The translations under genes were made by a program, and so were the position numbers. Positions 44,538-52,750 of a stretch of DNA of 64,000 nucleotides are shown one piece after another. The stretch is taken from positions 682,001-746,000 of the forward strand of contig JBMNMK010000002.1 in assembly GCA_050953285.1 (NCBI GenBank), in the 5' to 3' direction. The first letter of the stretch is position 1. Each line of letters starts with the position of its first letter. The notes under the pieces were generated by a model. That model searched no databases. It was not told the origin of the DNA and was given only the letters and a program-made list of their open reading frames with translations. This stretch comes from Olsenella_K sp050953285. Its GTDB lineage: Bacteria; Actinomycetota; Coriobacteriia; Coriobacteriales; Atopobiaceae.

Positions 44538-45339
44538 AACGCTTTCCGTCTTTCCTGAGGTGTTTGCCCCGTATTTGGATGTGTCTATTATGGGTCGCGC
44601 GCAGCGTGCGCACATTTTTGACTTTTGTGCCTATGACCTGCGGGATTGGACGCATGATAGGCACAAGACCGTGGACGATGCGCCCTTTGGCGGCGGCCAG
44701 GGCATGCTCATGAAGCCGGCGCCTATCTTTGAGGCGGTAAGAGACATTGCGTCTACGGGCCCCCTTCCCCACGTGGTGTTTTTCTCGCCCTGTGGCACGC
44801 CTTATACGCAAAAGGTGGCCCAGTCGCTTGCGCACAAGGAGCGCGTGCTCATGGTGTGCGGGCGCTACGAGGGCATGGATGAGCGCGTCTACGAACTTGC
44901 TGACGAGGTCATCTCGCTGGGAGATTATGTCTTGACCGGAGGCGAGCTGGCGGCGCTTGTGGTTATAGATTCGGTCGTGCGTCTGCTTCCCGGTGCGCTG
45001 GGCGATAAGAACAGCGCGGTCGATGAGTCATTCACTGAGGGACTTTTGGAGTATGCCCAGTACACGCGTCCTCAGGACTTTGAGGGCCGGGTGGTACCTG
45101 ACGTGCTCGTGAGCGGGGACCACGGCGCGGTGGCAGCATGGCGCAGGCAAAACGCACTTGAGCGTACCGCGCGCTGGCGGCCAGATCTTCTCGCCCATGC
45201 GGAACTTTCCTCAGAGGAAAAGGCGCGTGTAGAGGCTATGATGGTGAGCAACCGTCAGGCGGCGCCGCGCGATGGGTCGTGTGCAGAGGATCTGGAGGCG
45301 CATAGCGTGCGTTCCAACGATTGTGATCGGCACCAGTAG
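44527..45339 (+). CDS. trmD: tRNA (guanine37-N1)-methyltransferase
   Basis: SPOUT methyltransferase of 270 residues forming m1G37. It has DDAPFGGGQGMLMKPAP, the knot region CGRYEGMDERV and LGDYVLTGGELAAL, and the C-terminal SGDHGAVAAWRR. A GTG start at 44527 lies inside the end of rimM with AAGGAAGGGG upstream. The C-terminal ~25 residues after the usual end are unrecognised. Confidence 0.95.
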   Translation: MKFETLSVFPEVFAPYLDVSIMGRAQRAHIFDFCAYDLRDWTHDRHKTVDDAPFGGGQGMLMKPAPIFEAVRDIASTGPLPHVVFFSPCGTPYTQKVAQSLAHKERVLMVCGRYEGMDERVYELADEVISLGDYVLTGGELAALVVIDSVVRLLPGALGDKNSAVDESFTEGLLEYAQYTRPQDFEGRVVPDVLVSGDHGAVAAWRRQNALERTARWRPDLLAHAELSSEEKARVEAMMVSNRQAAPRDGSCAEDLEAHSVRSNDCDRHQ

Positions 45340-45349
45340 GAGGTGCACC

Positions 45350-45898
45350 ATGCGCCAAGGAAGCGCAATCAAAACAGTGTTGGAATGGGTTGTAACAATT
45401 GTTGCAGCTCTTTTTATTGCTGTCCTTTTGAGGCTGTTTGTTTTTCAGGTCTACCTGGTGCCATCAGGATCCATGCTTGAAACCATCCAAGAGGGAGATC
45501 GGCTGATTGGTGAGAAAGTTTCGTACCACTTCACGGAGCCAGAGGCAGGTGACGTAGTGACCTTTCAAGACCCCGAAGATAGCTCCATGACCCTCATCAA
45601 ACGCGTCATAGCCACGGGAGGCCAGACCGTCGATCTGCAAGACGGGGTGGTGTATGTGGACGGACAGGCGCTCGATGAGCCCTATACTTTGGGTAAGCCC
45701 AGCGAGCCTTTGGGAAATACGGTGGTTCCAGGTGGCATAAGCTACCCGTACACCGTGCCGGAAGGATCGGTATGGGTGATGGGTGACAACAGGACAAACT
45801 CGCTGGATTCTAGATATTTTGGTGCAGTCAGCGTAGATAAGATCAGCTCGCATGCCGTTCTTATCTACTGGCCTCTAGGTGACGCCCGAGGCCTATAG
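45350..45898 (+). CDS. lepB: Signal peptidase I
   Basis: Membrane-bound Ser/Lys protease of 182 residues that removes signal peptides. The N-terminal anchor is about 13-32. Catalytic Ser lies in VPSGSMLETI and catalytic Lys in LIKRVIATGG, and box E is MGDNRTNSLDSR. An upstream extension to 45272 is open, but ATG 45350 follows AGGAGG at 6 bases. It takes the position where rplS usually follows trmD. Confidence 0.94.
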   Translation: MRQGSAIKTVLEWVVTIVAALFIAVLLRLFVFQVYLVPSGSMLETIQEGDRLIGEKVSYHFTEPEAGDVVTFQDPEDSSMTLIKRVIATGGQTVDLQDGVVYVDGQALDEPYTLGKPSEPLGNTVVPGGISYPYTVPEGSVWVMGDNRTNSLDSRYFGAVSVDKISSHAVLIYWPLGDARGL

Positions 45899-45968
45899 TC
45901 GTGTGGTTGGGGGGCCACGTAACGAGTCAGCTTCAGGTAAGTCCGCGTATGGAAGGAAAGGATGGGAA

Positions 45969-46874
45969 ATGACAGATAATGTGCTCACCTTCCAAGATAT
46001 GATCTTAAAGCTCACGCACTATTGGGCAGAGCTGGGATGTACCGTCATGCAACCCTACGACAGCGAGGTTGGTGCGGGTACTTTCCACACGGCCACAACG
46101 CTTCGCTCATTGGGTCCTGCTTCATGGCGGACTGCCTATCCTCAGCCGTGCCGCCGTCCTGCGGACGGTCGCTATGGCGAGAACCCCAACCGCATGCAGC
46201 ATTACTACCAGTACCAGGTGCTCATCAAGCCGTCGCCGACTGATTCGCAGGACCTCTTCTTGGGATCGCTTGCTACCATCGGCCTTGATCCCAAGGATCA
46301 CGACGTGCGCTTTGTAGAAGACGACTGGGAGTCTCCAACCTTAGGCGCCTGGGGCCTTGGCTGGGAGGTCTGGATCGACGGCATGGAATGCACGCAGTTT
46401 ACCTACTTCCAGCAGGTAGGCGGCATAGATGTTGATCCGGTGCCGGTTGAGATCACCTATGGTCTTGAGCGCATTGCCATGTATATCCAAGGTGTCGATT
46501 CTGTCTATGACCTGGTCTGGAGCTACCTGCCAGACGGCACGCCCATGACCTACGGAGATGTGTTCTTGGAAAACGAGCGTGAGTTCTCTGCATACAACTT
46601 TGAGGTTGCCAACGTGGAGATGATGCGCAACAAGTTTGATGACTATGAGCGCGAGTGCCACGCGTGCTTGGATGCCCACCTGCCGCTGCCTGCCTATGAC
46701 TGCGTGCTCAAGTGTTCACACGCCTTCAACCTGCTTGATTCACGCGGTGCCATCTCTGCAACGGAGCGTGCAAACTACATCCTGCGCGTCCGTGAGGTGG
46801 CAAAGGCATGCTGCGTGGCATACATGGATGAGGTTGCAGGAAAAGATGCTCAACAGAAAGGGGAGGTGGCCTAA
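45969..46874 (+). CDS. glyQ: Glycine--tRNA ligase alpha subunit
   Basis: Catalytic subunit of the tetrameric bacterial GlyRS, 301 residues. Typical blocks are QDMILKLTHYW, GCTVMQPYDSEVGAGTFH, and WRTAYPQPCRRPADGRYGENPNR, which holds class II motif 2. ATG 45969 lies behind an AAGGAAAGGA region; the longer open frame from 45879 overlaps lepB. glyS follows immediately. Confidence 0.96.
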   Translation: MTDNVLTFQDMILKLTHYWAELGCTVMQPYDSEVGAGTFHTATTLRSLGPASWRTAYPQPCRRPADGRYGENPNRMQHYYQYQVLIKPSPTDSQDLFLGSLATIGLDPKDHDVRFVEDDWESPTLGAWGLGWEVWIDGMECTQFTYFQQVGGIDVDPVPVEITYGLERIAMYIQGVDSVYDLVWSYLPDGTPMTYGDVFLENEREFSAYNFEVANVEMMRNKFDDYERECHACLDAHLPLPAYDCVLKCSHAFNLLDSRGAISATERANYILRVREVAKACCVAYMDEVAGKDAQQKGEVA

Positions 46875-48965
46875 ATGGCGGACACCAGAGATTTCCTCCT
46901 TGAAATAGGTACTGAGGAGATGCCGTCTGCGCCGCTTATGTGTGCGCAAACACAGCTCAAAAAGATTGTTGAGCAGAAGCTGAACGACGCCGGTCTCACA
47001 CACGCTGGCGTGCGCACGCTCTCATCGCCCCGCCGCCTGACGGTTATTGTGGACGATGTTGCCGAGCAGACGGAAGAAATCAATGACGTCAAGCAAGGAC
47101 CTGCGGCGCAGGTTGCCTTTGATGAGGCGGGTAAGCCCACCAAGGCTGCGCTCGGCTTTGCACGCAAGTGCGGTGTTAGCGCAGAAGACCTGGTGGTCAA
47201 GGTTGCTCAGGACGGCCGTGAGCATGTCTTTGCAGAGATTCACGTGCAGGCAAAGTCTGCGCTGCCCATCCTTTCTGATATCTCTGCGACCACCATTTCA
47301 GATCTCCAGTGGCCCAACTATCGCTCACAGCGCTGGGGTGCAGAGCATGCCACTTTTGTGCGTCCTATCCGCTGGATTTGCTGCCTGTTTGGCTCTGAGG
47401 TAGTGCCGGTGAGCTATGCAGACGTGACGAGCTCCAATACCACGTGCGGACATAGAGTACTCGGCCCTGGTGAGCACGTTGTGGACAATCCTTCTGTCTA
47501 TGAAGAGGTGCTCCAGAAGGCCTTTGTCTTGAGCGAGAAGCGCCGTGACGAGGTCATCCGTGCAGGTATTGCCCAGGTGGAGAAGGATCTGCCCGGCTGC
47601 CACGTTGAGACGCCGAAGGGTACCTATGAGGAGGTTGTCAACCTCTGCGAGTGGCCAACCGTTCTGGTGGGTGAGTTTGACGAGGAGTTCTTGAAGGTTC
47701 CGCACGAGATCATCTGCGAGTCCATGCTCTCTAACCAGCGCTATTTCCCCATTTATGATGCTAACGGCAAGCTCACGCGCAAGTTCATAATCGTTTCCAA
47801 TGCAGACCCGCGCTGCAATAACACCGTCATTTCCGGCAATGAGCGCGTGGTGCGCCCGCGCTTGGACGATGCCAAGTTCTTCTACGAGGAAGACCTTAAG
47901 GTTCCCCTGGAGGAGTTTGTGGCGCGTCTGGGCAAAGTGGCCTTCCAGGAAAAGCTGGGCACCATGCTCCAGAAGACCGAGCGCATGGAGCGCCTGGCGC
48001 CGCTGGTGTGCATAGCTGCAGGTGAGACAGGTATGGCAGAAAATGCCAAGCGCGCAGCACACCTGGCTAAGGCCGACCTGGTGAGCCAGGCTGTCGTTGA
48101 GTTCACCAACCAGCAGGGCGTTATGGGAGGCTATTACGCAGCGGCTGCCGGCGAGCCTGACGTGGTTTCTCGCGCAATAGCAGAGCACTACCGCCCGCGT
48201 TTTGCAGGAGATGAGCTGCCGGAAGATGCGTGTGGCAAGGCCGTGGCTATTGCCGACAAGATGGATACCATTGCGGGTCTTTTTGCCATCGGCGAGCCGC
48301 CAACGGGCTCTTCTGACCCCTTTGCCGTGCGCCGCTCTGCCATCGGCGTGATTGCTATGCTTAAGACCATGCCTTCGGTCGAGCTCAAAGAGCTTGTTGC
48401 CGTTGCGGTCGATTCCTATCTTGAGCAGGGCATTTCTGCTGATCGTGGCGAGGTCATCGCCGAGATTGAGCAGTTCTTTGCCGGCCGCCTTGCTGCCATT
48501 GCCAAAGATGAGGGCATCTCACCCGACACTATTGAGGCGGTATCTTCCGTAGGCGTCATTGACCCCGTCAACTTCTTGGCACGCGCTCACGCGCTGGAAG
48601 ATGCGCGCGCCAACAGGGCAGATGTCTTTGATGATCTAGCAAGCGCCTATGCGCGTGCGGCCCACCTTGCCAAGCCTGAGCTGGGGCAGAGCGTGAACGT
48701 GAATGCCTTAGGAGAGGCCGAGAAAAACCTGTTGTTGGCATGCGATAGCGGTGCCACCAAGGTGAGTGCGGCGCTTTCCGCTGCCGACTTTGCCGGTGCC
48801 TGCAGTGCTCTTGCCGAACTGCGTGAGCCAATCGACCAATTTTTTAATGACGTACTTGTCCTGGACGAGGACACTAGCGTTAGAGAAAATCGTTTACGTC
48901 TGTTGAACAAATTTGTGGGCGTGTTCCAAGACGTCGCAGATTTTGCAGTGCTTTCGCGCAAGTAG
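46875..48965 (+). CDS. glyS: Glycine--tRNA ligase beta subunit
   Basis: tRNA-binding subunit of GlyRS, 696 residues. It starts DFLLEIGTEEMPSAPL, the family N-terminus, and has KCGVSAEDL-type, WGAEHATFVRPIRW, and the HD-like region KADLVSQAVVEFTNQQG followed by the C-terminal anticodon-binding part. ATG begins right after the glyQ TAA, with GGGGAGG spanning the junction. Confidence 0.96.
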   Translation: MADTRDFLLEIGTEEMPSAPLMCAQTQLKKIVEQKLNDAGLTHAGVRTLSSPRRLTVIVDDVAEQTEEINDVKQGPAAQVAFDEAGKPTKAALGFARKCGVSAEDLVVKVAQDGREHVFAEIHVQAKSALPILSDISATTISDLQWPNYRSQRWGAEHATFVRPIRWICCLFGSEVVPVSYADVTSSNTTCGHRVLGPGEHVVDNPSVYEEVLQKAFVLSEKRRDEVIRAGIAQVEKDLPGCHVETPKGTYEEVVNLCEWPTVLVGEFDEEFLKVPHEIICESMLSNQRYFPIYDANGKLTRKFIIVSNADPRCNNTVISGNERVVRPRLDDAKFFYEEDLKVPLEEFVARLGKVAFQEKLGTMLQKTERMERLAPLVCIAAGETGMAENAKRAAHLAKADLVSQAVVEFTNQQGVMGGYYAAAAGEPDVVSRAIAEHYRPRFAGDELPEDACGKAVAIADKMDTIAGLFAIGEPPTGSSDPFAVRRSAIGVIAMLKTMPSVELKELVAVAVDSYLEQGISADRGEVIAEIEQFFAGRLAAIAKDEGISPDTIEAVSSVGVIDPVNFLARAHALEDARANRADVFDDLASAYARAAHLAKPELGQSVNVNALGEAEKNLLLACDSGATKVSAALSAADFAGACSALAELREPIDQFFNDVLVLDEDTSVRENRLRLLNKFVGVFQDVADFAVLSRK

Positions 48966-49003
48966 TGTCAATACCTGGGCTTTACCAGGGTAGGAGGATA
49001 TGT

Positions 49004-49402
49004 ATGGCAACGCTGGATCTGGATGAGGGCATCTTTGTTGAGGATGTGAAGCCTCTGATCTTTGTTATGTCTGATGCACGTGGTGAGACCGCAAATGTAG
49101 TGGTTATGGCGGCAGCCGCGCAATTTGGACCTGACTCGGTGGACATTGTGAGACTTCACGACGCGCGTGATCTTCAAAAGGTCAGTGCCTTCTTGGATGA
49201 GAATGTCCAGCCAAACCGACCTATGGCAGTGTTTCATACCTTCAGTGACCGCAACATGCGCCGTGAGGTAAGAGGCCTTCTGGAAGAGCGCGGCATTCCG
49301 TCGATTGACCTTTTGGGTCCTGCCATCTCCGTGATAGCGACGCTTTCTGGAGAGGAGCCCAATAACCGCGTGGGTGCCTTGAGAGACCAGCTGGGCAAGT
49401 AA
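49004..49402 (+). CDS. Stand-alone N-terminal domain of a PPDK/PEP-synthase regulatory protein (DUF299)
   Basis: A 132-residue protein. LIFVMSDARGETANVVVMAAAAQF matches the start of the bifunctional kinase/phosphorylase that regulates pyruvate phosphate dikinase (YqfL/PpsR family, ~270 residues), and SIDLLGPAISVIATLSGEEP...VGALRDQL matches the end of its first domain. The second half, with the P-loop GVSRTxKTPxS and catalytic residues, is absent. It is not a simple frameshift, because no P-loop is encoded downstream and a perfect terminator follows within 45 bases. ATG 49004 has AGGAGG at 7 bases. ppdK lies 238 bases downstream. It may bind PPDK or a nucleotide without kinase activity; this is inference. 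Confidence 0.82.
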   Translation: MATLDLDEGIFVEDVKPLIFVMSDARGETANVVVMAAAAQFGPDSVDIVRLHDARDLQKVSAFLDENVQPNRPMAVFHTFSDRNMRREVRGLLEERGIPSIDLLGPAISVIATLSGEEPNNRVGALRDQLGK

Positions 49403-49445
49403 GCGAACGGCCAACTCCTACAAGTTTTTATTGTCCAAGAGATCT

Positions 49446-49486
49446 GAGGGGAAGCTTTTAACTATAGAGCTTCCCCTCGTTCTTTT
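49446..49486 (+). terminator. Terminator between the PPDK-regulator-like gene and ppdK
   Basis: Perfect 11-bp arms GAGGGGAAGCT (49446-49456) and AGCTTCCCCTC (49468-49478), then GTTCTTTT. It separates ppdK from the glyQS unit. Confidence 0.9.
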
Positions 49487-49640
49487 ATGGCACTTAGGCG
49501 AACGGTAGTCATCAAACCGTGAATTGTTTGTGTACGTGATGGATTTTCTGTGCGAGTAGAATGGCCTCGTGTGTGCTGGGAGCAGGTGTCAGCAAACAGG
49601 TAAGGCCGCGTTGCGGCAAGTCCAGAAGCAAAGGAGCACC

Positions 49641-52406
49641 ATGTCTGAGAAGCATGTCTACCGCTTCGGTCATGACGAGAAAGGCAACAACGTAACAGAG
49701 GTTGCCGGCAAGAGCGTTGACGAAGCAAAGTGGATTACGGGCGGTAAAGGCGCAAACCTGGCCGAGATGGCAAATATTGGTCTTCCCGTTCCTCCGGGAT
49801 TTACCATCACGTGCCAGACGTGCGTTGCTTACTCTGGAGCAGGTAATGTGTGGCCAGAGGGCGTCTTGGATGAGATCGATGAGTACCGCAAAGATCTCGA
49901 GAAGCGCATGGGCAAGAAGCTCGGCGATAAGGAAGACCCGCTGCTGGTTTCCGTGCGTTCCGGTGCACCTTTCTCTATGCCGGGCATGATGGATACGGTG
50001 CTGAACCTTGGTCTTAACGACGAGTCCGTTCTGGGTCTCATCAAGAAGACCAACAACGAGCGCTTTGGTTGGGACTCCTACCGCCGCTTCATCCAGATGT
50101 TCTCCAACGTCGTTATGGGTGTCGACGGTCAGCTCTTTGAGGATGCCATCAACGAGAAGAAGGCCGAGAAGGGCGTTAAGCTCGATACCGACCTCACGGC
50201 TGATGATCTCAAGGACCTCACGGAGACCTTCAAGGCAATCTTTGCTAAGAACGTTGACTCTCAGGCACATCCTGAGGTGGCACCTGATGGCAAGGCCTCC
50301 TTCCCGCAGGATCCTCTGCTGCAGCTCCGTCTTGCAGAACAGGCTGTCTTTGGTTCTTGGAATACTCCACGCGCCATTCTGTACCGCAAGCAGAACAAGA
50401 TTGATGACACGCTGGGCACGGCTGTCAACGTCCAGGTCATGGTCTTTGGCAACATGGGTCAGACCTCTGCTACTGGTGTTGCCTTCACGCGTAACCCCGC
50501 CGATGGCACCAATGAGCGCTACGGTGACTTCCTGGTAAATGCCCAGGGTGAGGATGTTGTTGCAGGTATCCGTAACACTGAGCCCATTGCAGACCTGCCT
50601 AAGACCAAGGGTCTTGAGCAGGCAGGCAAGGATCTCTACCACGTCTTTGAGATCCTTGAGGATCACTACGCAGATATGATGGACCTTGAGTTCACCATTC
50701 AGGAGGGCAAGCTCTGGATGCTCCAGACCCGTGTGGGTAAGAGAACTGCACTTTCTGCCCTCAAGGTAGCCATGCAGATGGTTGATGAGGGTCGTATTAC
50801 CAAAGAGCAGGCCATCATGCGCGTTGCTCCCGAGCAGCTTGACCAGCTTCTGCATCCGCAGTTTGATCCCAAGGCCAAATATGATGTCATTGCCAAGGGC
50901 ATGAATGCATCTCCTGGTGCAGCTGTCGGCGCCGTGGTCTTCTCGTCCGATGTTGCCGTGAGCTATGCCAACCGCGAGAAGCCCTGCATCCTGGTGCGTT
51001 GGGAGACCACGCCTGATGACCTCCAGGGCATGGTTGCCGCTGAGGGCATCCTGACCTCTCATGGTGGCAAGACCTCACACGCTGCTGTTATTGCTCGTGG
51101 CATGGGCGCCCCGTGCGTCTGCGGCGCTGAGGCCTTAAGGATTGACGCCAAGGCCAAAGAGGTCAGCATTGCTGGTACCGATATCGTTTTGCATGAGGGA
51201 GACATTATCTCCATCAACGGCACGACCGGAGACATCATCAAGGGTGCTGTGCCTCTGACGCGCCCCGAGCTCACCGGTGATCTTGAGACCATCCTTACCT
51301 GGGCAGATGACGTCCGCCATGACGCGTCTCGTGGCCGCATCTTTGGTGTGCGCACCAACGCGGATAACCCCGAGGATGCTCAGCTCTCCGTTGACTTTGG
51401 TGCAGAGGGCATCGGCCTTGACCGTACCGAGCACATGTTCTTGGGCGAGCGCAAGCAGATCATTCAGTCCTTCATCCTGGCCGACAACGATGGTCAGAAG
51501 CAGCAGGCCCTGGGTCAGCTCCTGAAGGCACAGACCGGTGACTTTGAGGGCATGTTCAAGGCAATGGATGGCAAGAACGTTATAGTCCGCCTGCTCGACC
51601 CGCCTCTGCACGAGTTCTTGGACGATCCTCGTGAGCTTGCTGTTGAGATTGCCCGTGCCGAGGGCCGCGGTGAGACCGAGGTTCAGCTGAAGGCTATGCG
51701 TGCACGCCTTGCTCGCCTTGATTCTTTCCAGGAAGCCAACCCCATGCTGGGTCTTCGTGGCTGCCGTCTGGGCATTGTCTATCCTGAGCTCAACGACATG
51801 CAGGTTCGCGCTATTGCGGGCGCTGCTGCTCACCTGATCAAGCAGGGCTTTAACCCCAAGCCGGAGATCATGGTTCCGCTTATCTCCACGGTTGAGGAGC
51901 TCAAGCTTGTCCGCGCTCAGATTGAGGCAGAGATCACGCAGGTTGCAGAGGCAGAGGGCGTAGATCTTTCCATCCCCATCGGCTGCATGATCGAGCTCCC
52001 GCGTGCTGCAGTTACCGCTGATGAGATTGGTGAGTACGCTGACTTCTTCTCCTTTGGTACCAACGATCTCACGCAGACCACCTTTGGCTTCTCGCGTGAC
52101 GACGTTGAGTCTGCCTTCATTCCGCAGTACCTCAACAAGAAGATCCTGCGCACCAACCCGTTTGAGACGCTGGATTCAGGCGTTGCCAAGTTGGTCGAGA
52201 TTGCTGTTGAGGGTGGCCACAAGGCCAACTCCACCATCGTTTGCGGTGTCTGCGGCGAGACAGGTGGAGATCCTACCTCCATCAACATGTACTACAAGCT
52301 CGGCCTTGATTACGTGTCCTGCTCGCCCTACCGCGTGCCTATCGCACGTCTGGCAGCCGCACAGGCAAAGATCAACGCCAACGGCGGTCCTCAGAAGCTG
52401 GCATAG
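49641..52406 (+). CDS. ppdK: Pyruvate, phosphate dikinase
   Basis: Interconverts pyruvate + ATP + Pi and PEP + AMP + PPi, 921 residues. The N-terminal ATP-grasp part has GGKGANLAEM and SVRSGAPFSMPGMMDTVLNLG. The swivelling domain has GGKTSHAAVIARG with phospho-His480 and the Thr478 that PPDK regulatory proteins phosphorylate. The C-terminal TIM barrel has EGIGLDRTEHMF, MLGLRGCRLG and the catalytic Cys in VCGETGGDP; most PPDKs have CGEHGG here. ATG 49641 follows AAGGAG. It has its own terminator. In anaerobes PPDK often works in glycolysis or in anaplerotic PEP supply. Confidence 0.96.
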   Translation: MSEKHVYRFGHDEKGNNVTEVAGKSVDEAKWITGGKGANLAEMANIGLPVPPGFTITCQTCVAYSGAGNVWPEGVLDEIDEYRKDLEKRMGKKLGDKEDPLLVSVRSGAPFSMPGMMDTVLNLGLNDESVLGLIKKTNNERFGWDSYRRFIQMFSNVVMGVDGQLFEDAINEKKAEKGVKLDTDLTADDLKDLTETFKAIFAKNVDSQAHPEVAPDGKASFPQDPLLQLRLAEQAVFGSWNTPRAILYRKQNKIDDTLGTAVNVQVMVFGNMGQTSATGVAFTRNPADGTNERYGDFLVNAQGEDVVAGIRNTEPIADLPKTKGLEQAGKDLYHVFEILEDHYADMMDLEFTIQEGKLWMLQTRVGKRTALSALKVAMQMVDEGRITKEQAIMRVAPEQLDQLLHPQFDPKAKYDVIAKGMNASPGAAVGAVVFSSDVAVSYANREKPCILVRWETTPDDLQGMVAAEGILTSHGGKTSHAAVIARGMGAPCVCGAEALRIDAKAKEVSIAGTDIVLHEGDIISINGTTGDIIKGAVPLTRPELTGDLETILTWADDVRHDASRGRIFGVRTNADNPEDAQLSVDFGAEGIGLDRTEHMFLGERKQIIQSFILADNDGQKQQALGQLLKAQTGDFEGMFKAMDGKNVIVRLLDPPLHEFLDDPRELAVEIARAEGRGETEVQLKAMRARLARLDSFQEANPMLGLRGCRLGIVYPELNDMQVRAIAGAAAHLIKQGFNPKPEIMVPLISTVEELKLVRAQIEAEITQVAEAEGVDLSIPIGCMIELPRAAVTADEIGEYADFFSFGTNDLTQTTFGFSRDDVESAFIPQYLNKKILRTNPFETLDSGVAKLVEIAVEGGHKANSTIVCGVCGETGGDPTSINMYYKLGLDYVSCSPYRVPIARLAAAQAKINANGGPQKLA

Positions 52407-52426
52407 GCTCTAGACTGATCGTGTGG

Positions 52427-52464
52427 GAAGGCCAGAGGTTTTGCGCCTCTGGCCTTCTTCTTTT
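52427..52464 (+). terminator. Terminator of ppdK
   Basis: Perfect 12-bp arms GAAGGCCAGAGG (52427-52438) and CCTCTGGCCTTC (52446-52457) around TTTTGCG, followed by a T-rich run to 52464. Confidence 0.92.
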
Positions 52465-52597
52465 GGAACGCCCCTGCATACAAAGGCGCTTCACGGAGAT
52501 GTGCGACAAAAGTGCGACAAAAAAATGCCCCCTGCAGGGGCAGGAGGCAAAGGGGGGACGGTACAACCGAGAGCCCGAGTCCGGTGAGCGCTCGATC

Positions 52598-52614
52598 GTC
52601 TTTACCATAAAGAC
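52598..52614. repeat. Perfect inverted repeat GTCTTTA-CCA-TAAAGAC
   Basis: Seven-base arms with a 3-base centre in the gap between ppdK and the DUF6273 gene, about 140 bases before the latter. No T-run follows. Operator-like or chance. Confidence 0.4.
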
Positions 52615-52750
52615 CAGCGCATCTTTGGTCAAACGGTGCGGTGGATAGCTAACGGATGCATTACTAATCACTTGAGAATCTGTGGCATTGCGCAATTTGT
52701 CTGACTTGAAGACGTGTTACCATCCTTCACAGGCTCAGGAAAGGAAGGCA

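Larger units (their letters stand above)
52407..52750. other. 344-base intergenic region after ppdK
   Basis: Starts with the ppdK terminator. It then holds a direct repeat GTGCGACAAAA (52500-52521 area), a 12-base palindrome CCCCTGCAGGGG (about 52530-52541), and an inverted repeat GTCTTTA/TAAAGAC (52598-52604 and 52608-52614). Short frames on both strands cross it but have no ribosome site and no familiar sequence. The promoter of the downstream DUF6273 gene is probably in 52680-52735. Confidence 0.5.

Noticed and set aside
49403..49640. Lost kinase half of the PPDK regulator by frameshift
   Set aside because: I looked for a P-loop GVSRTxKT in any plus-strand frame downstream and found none; a perfect terminator occupies the region.
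52372..52695. 107-codon minus-strand frame after ppdK
   Set aside because: It crosses a perfect intrinsic terminator and the ppdK 3' end and has no recognisable domain or ribosome site.
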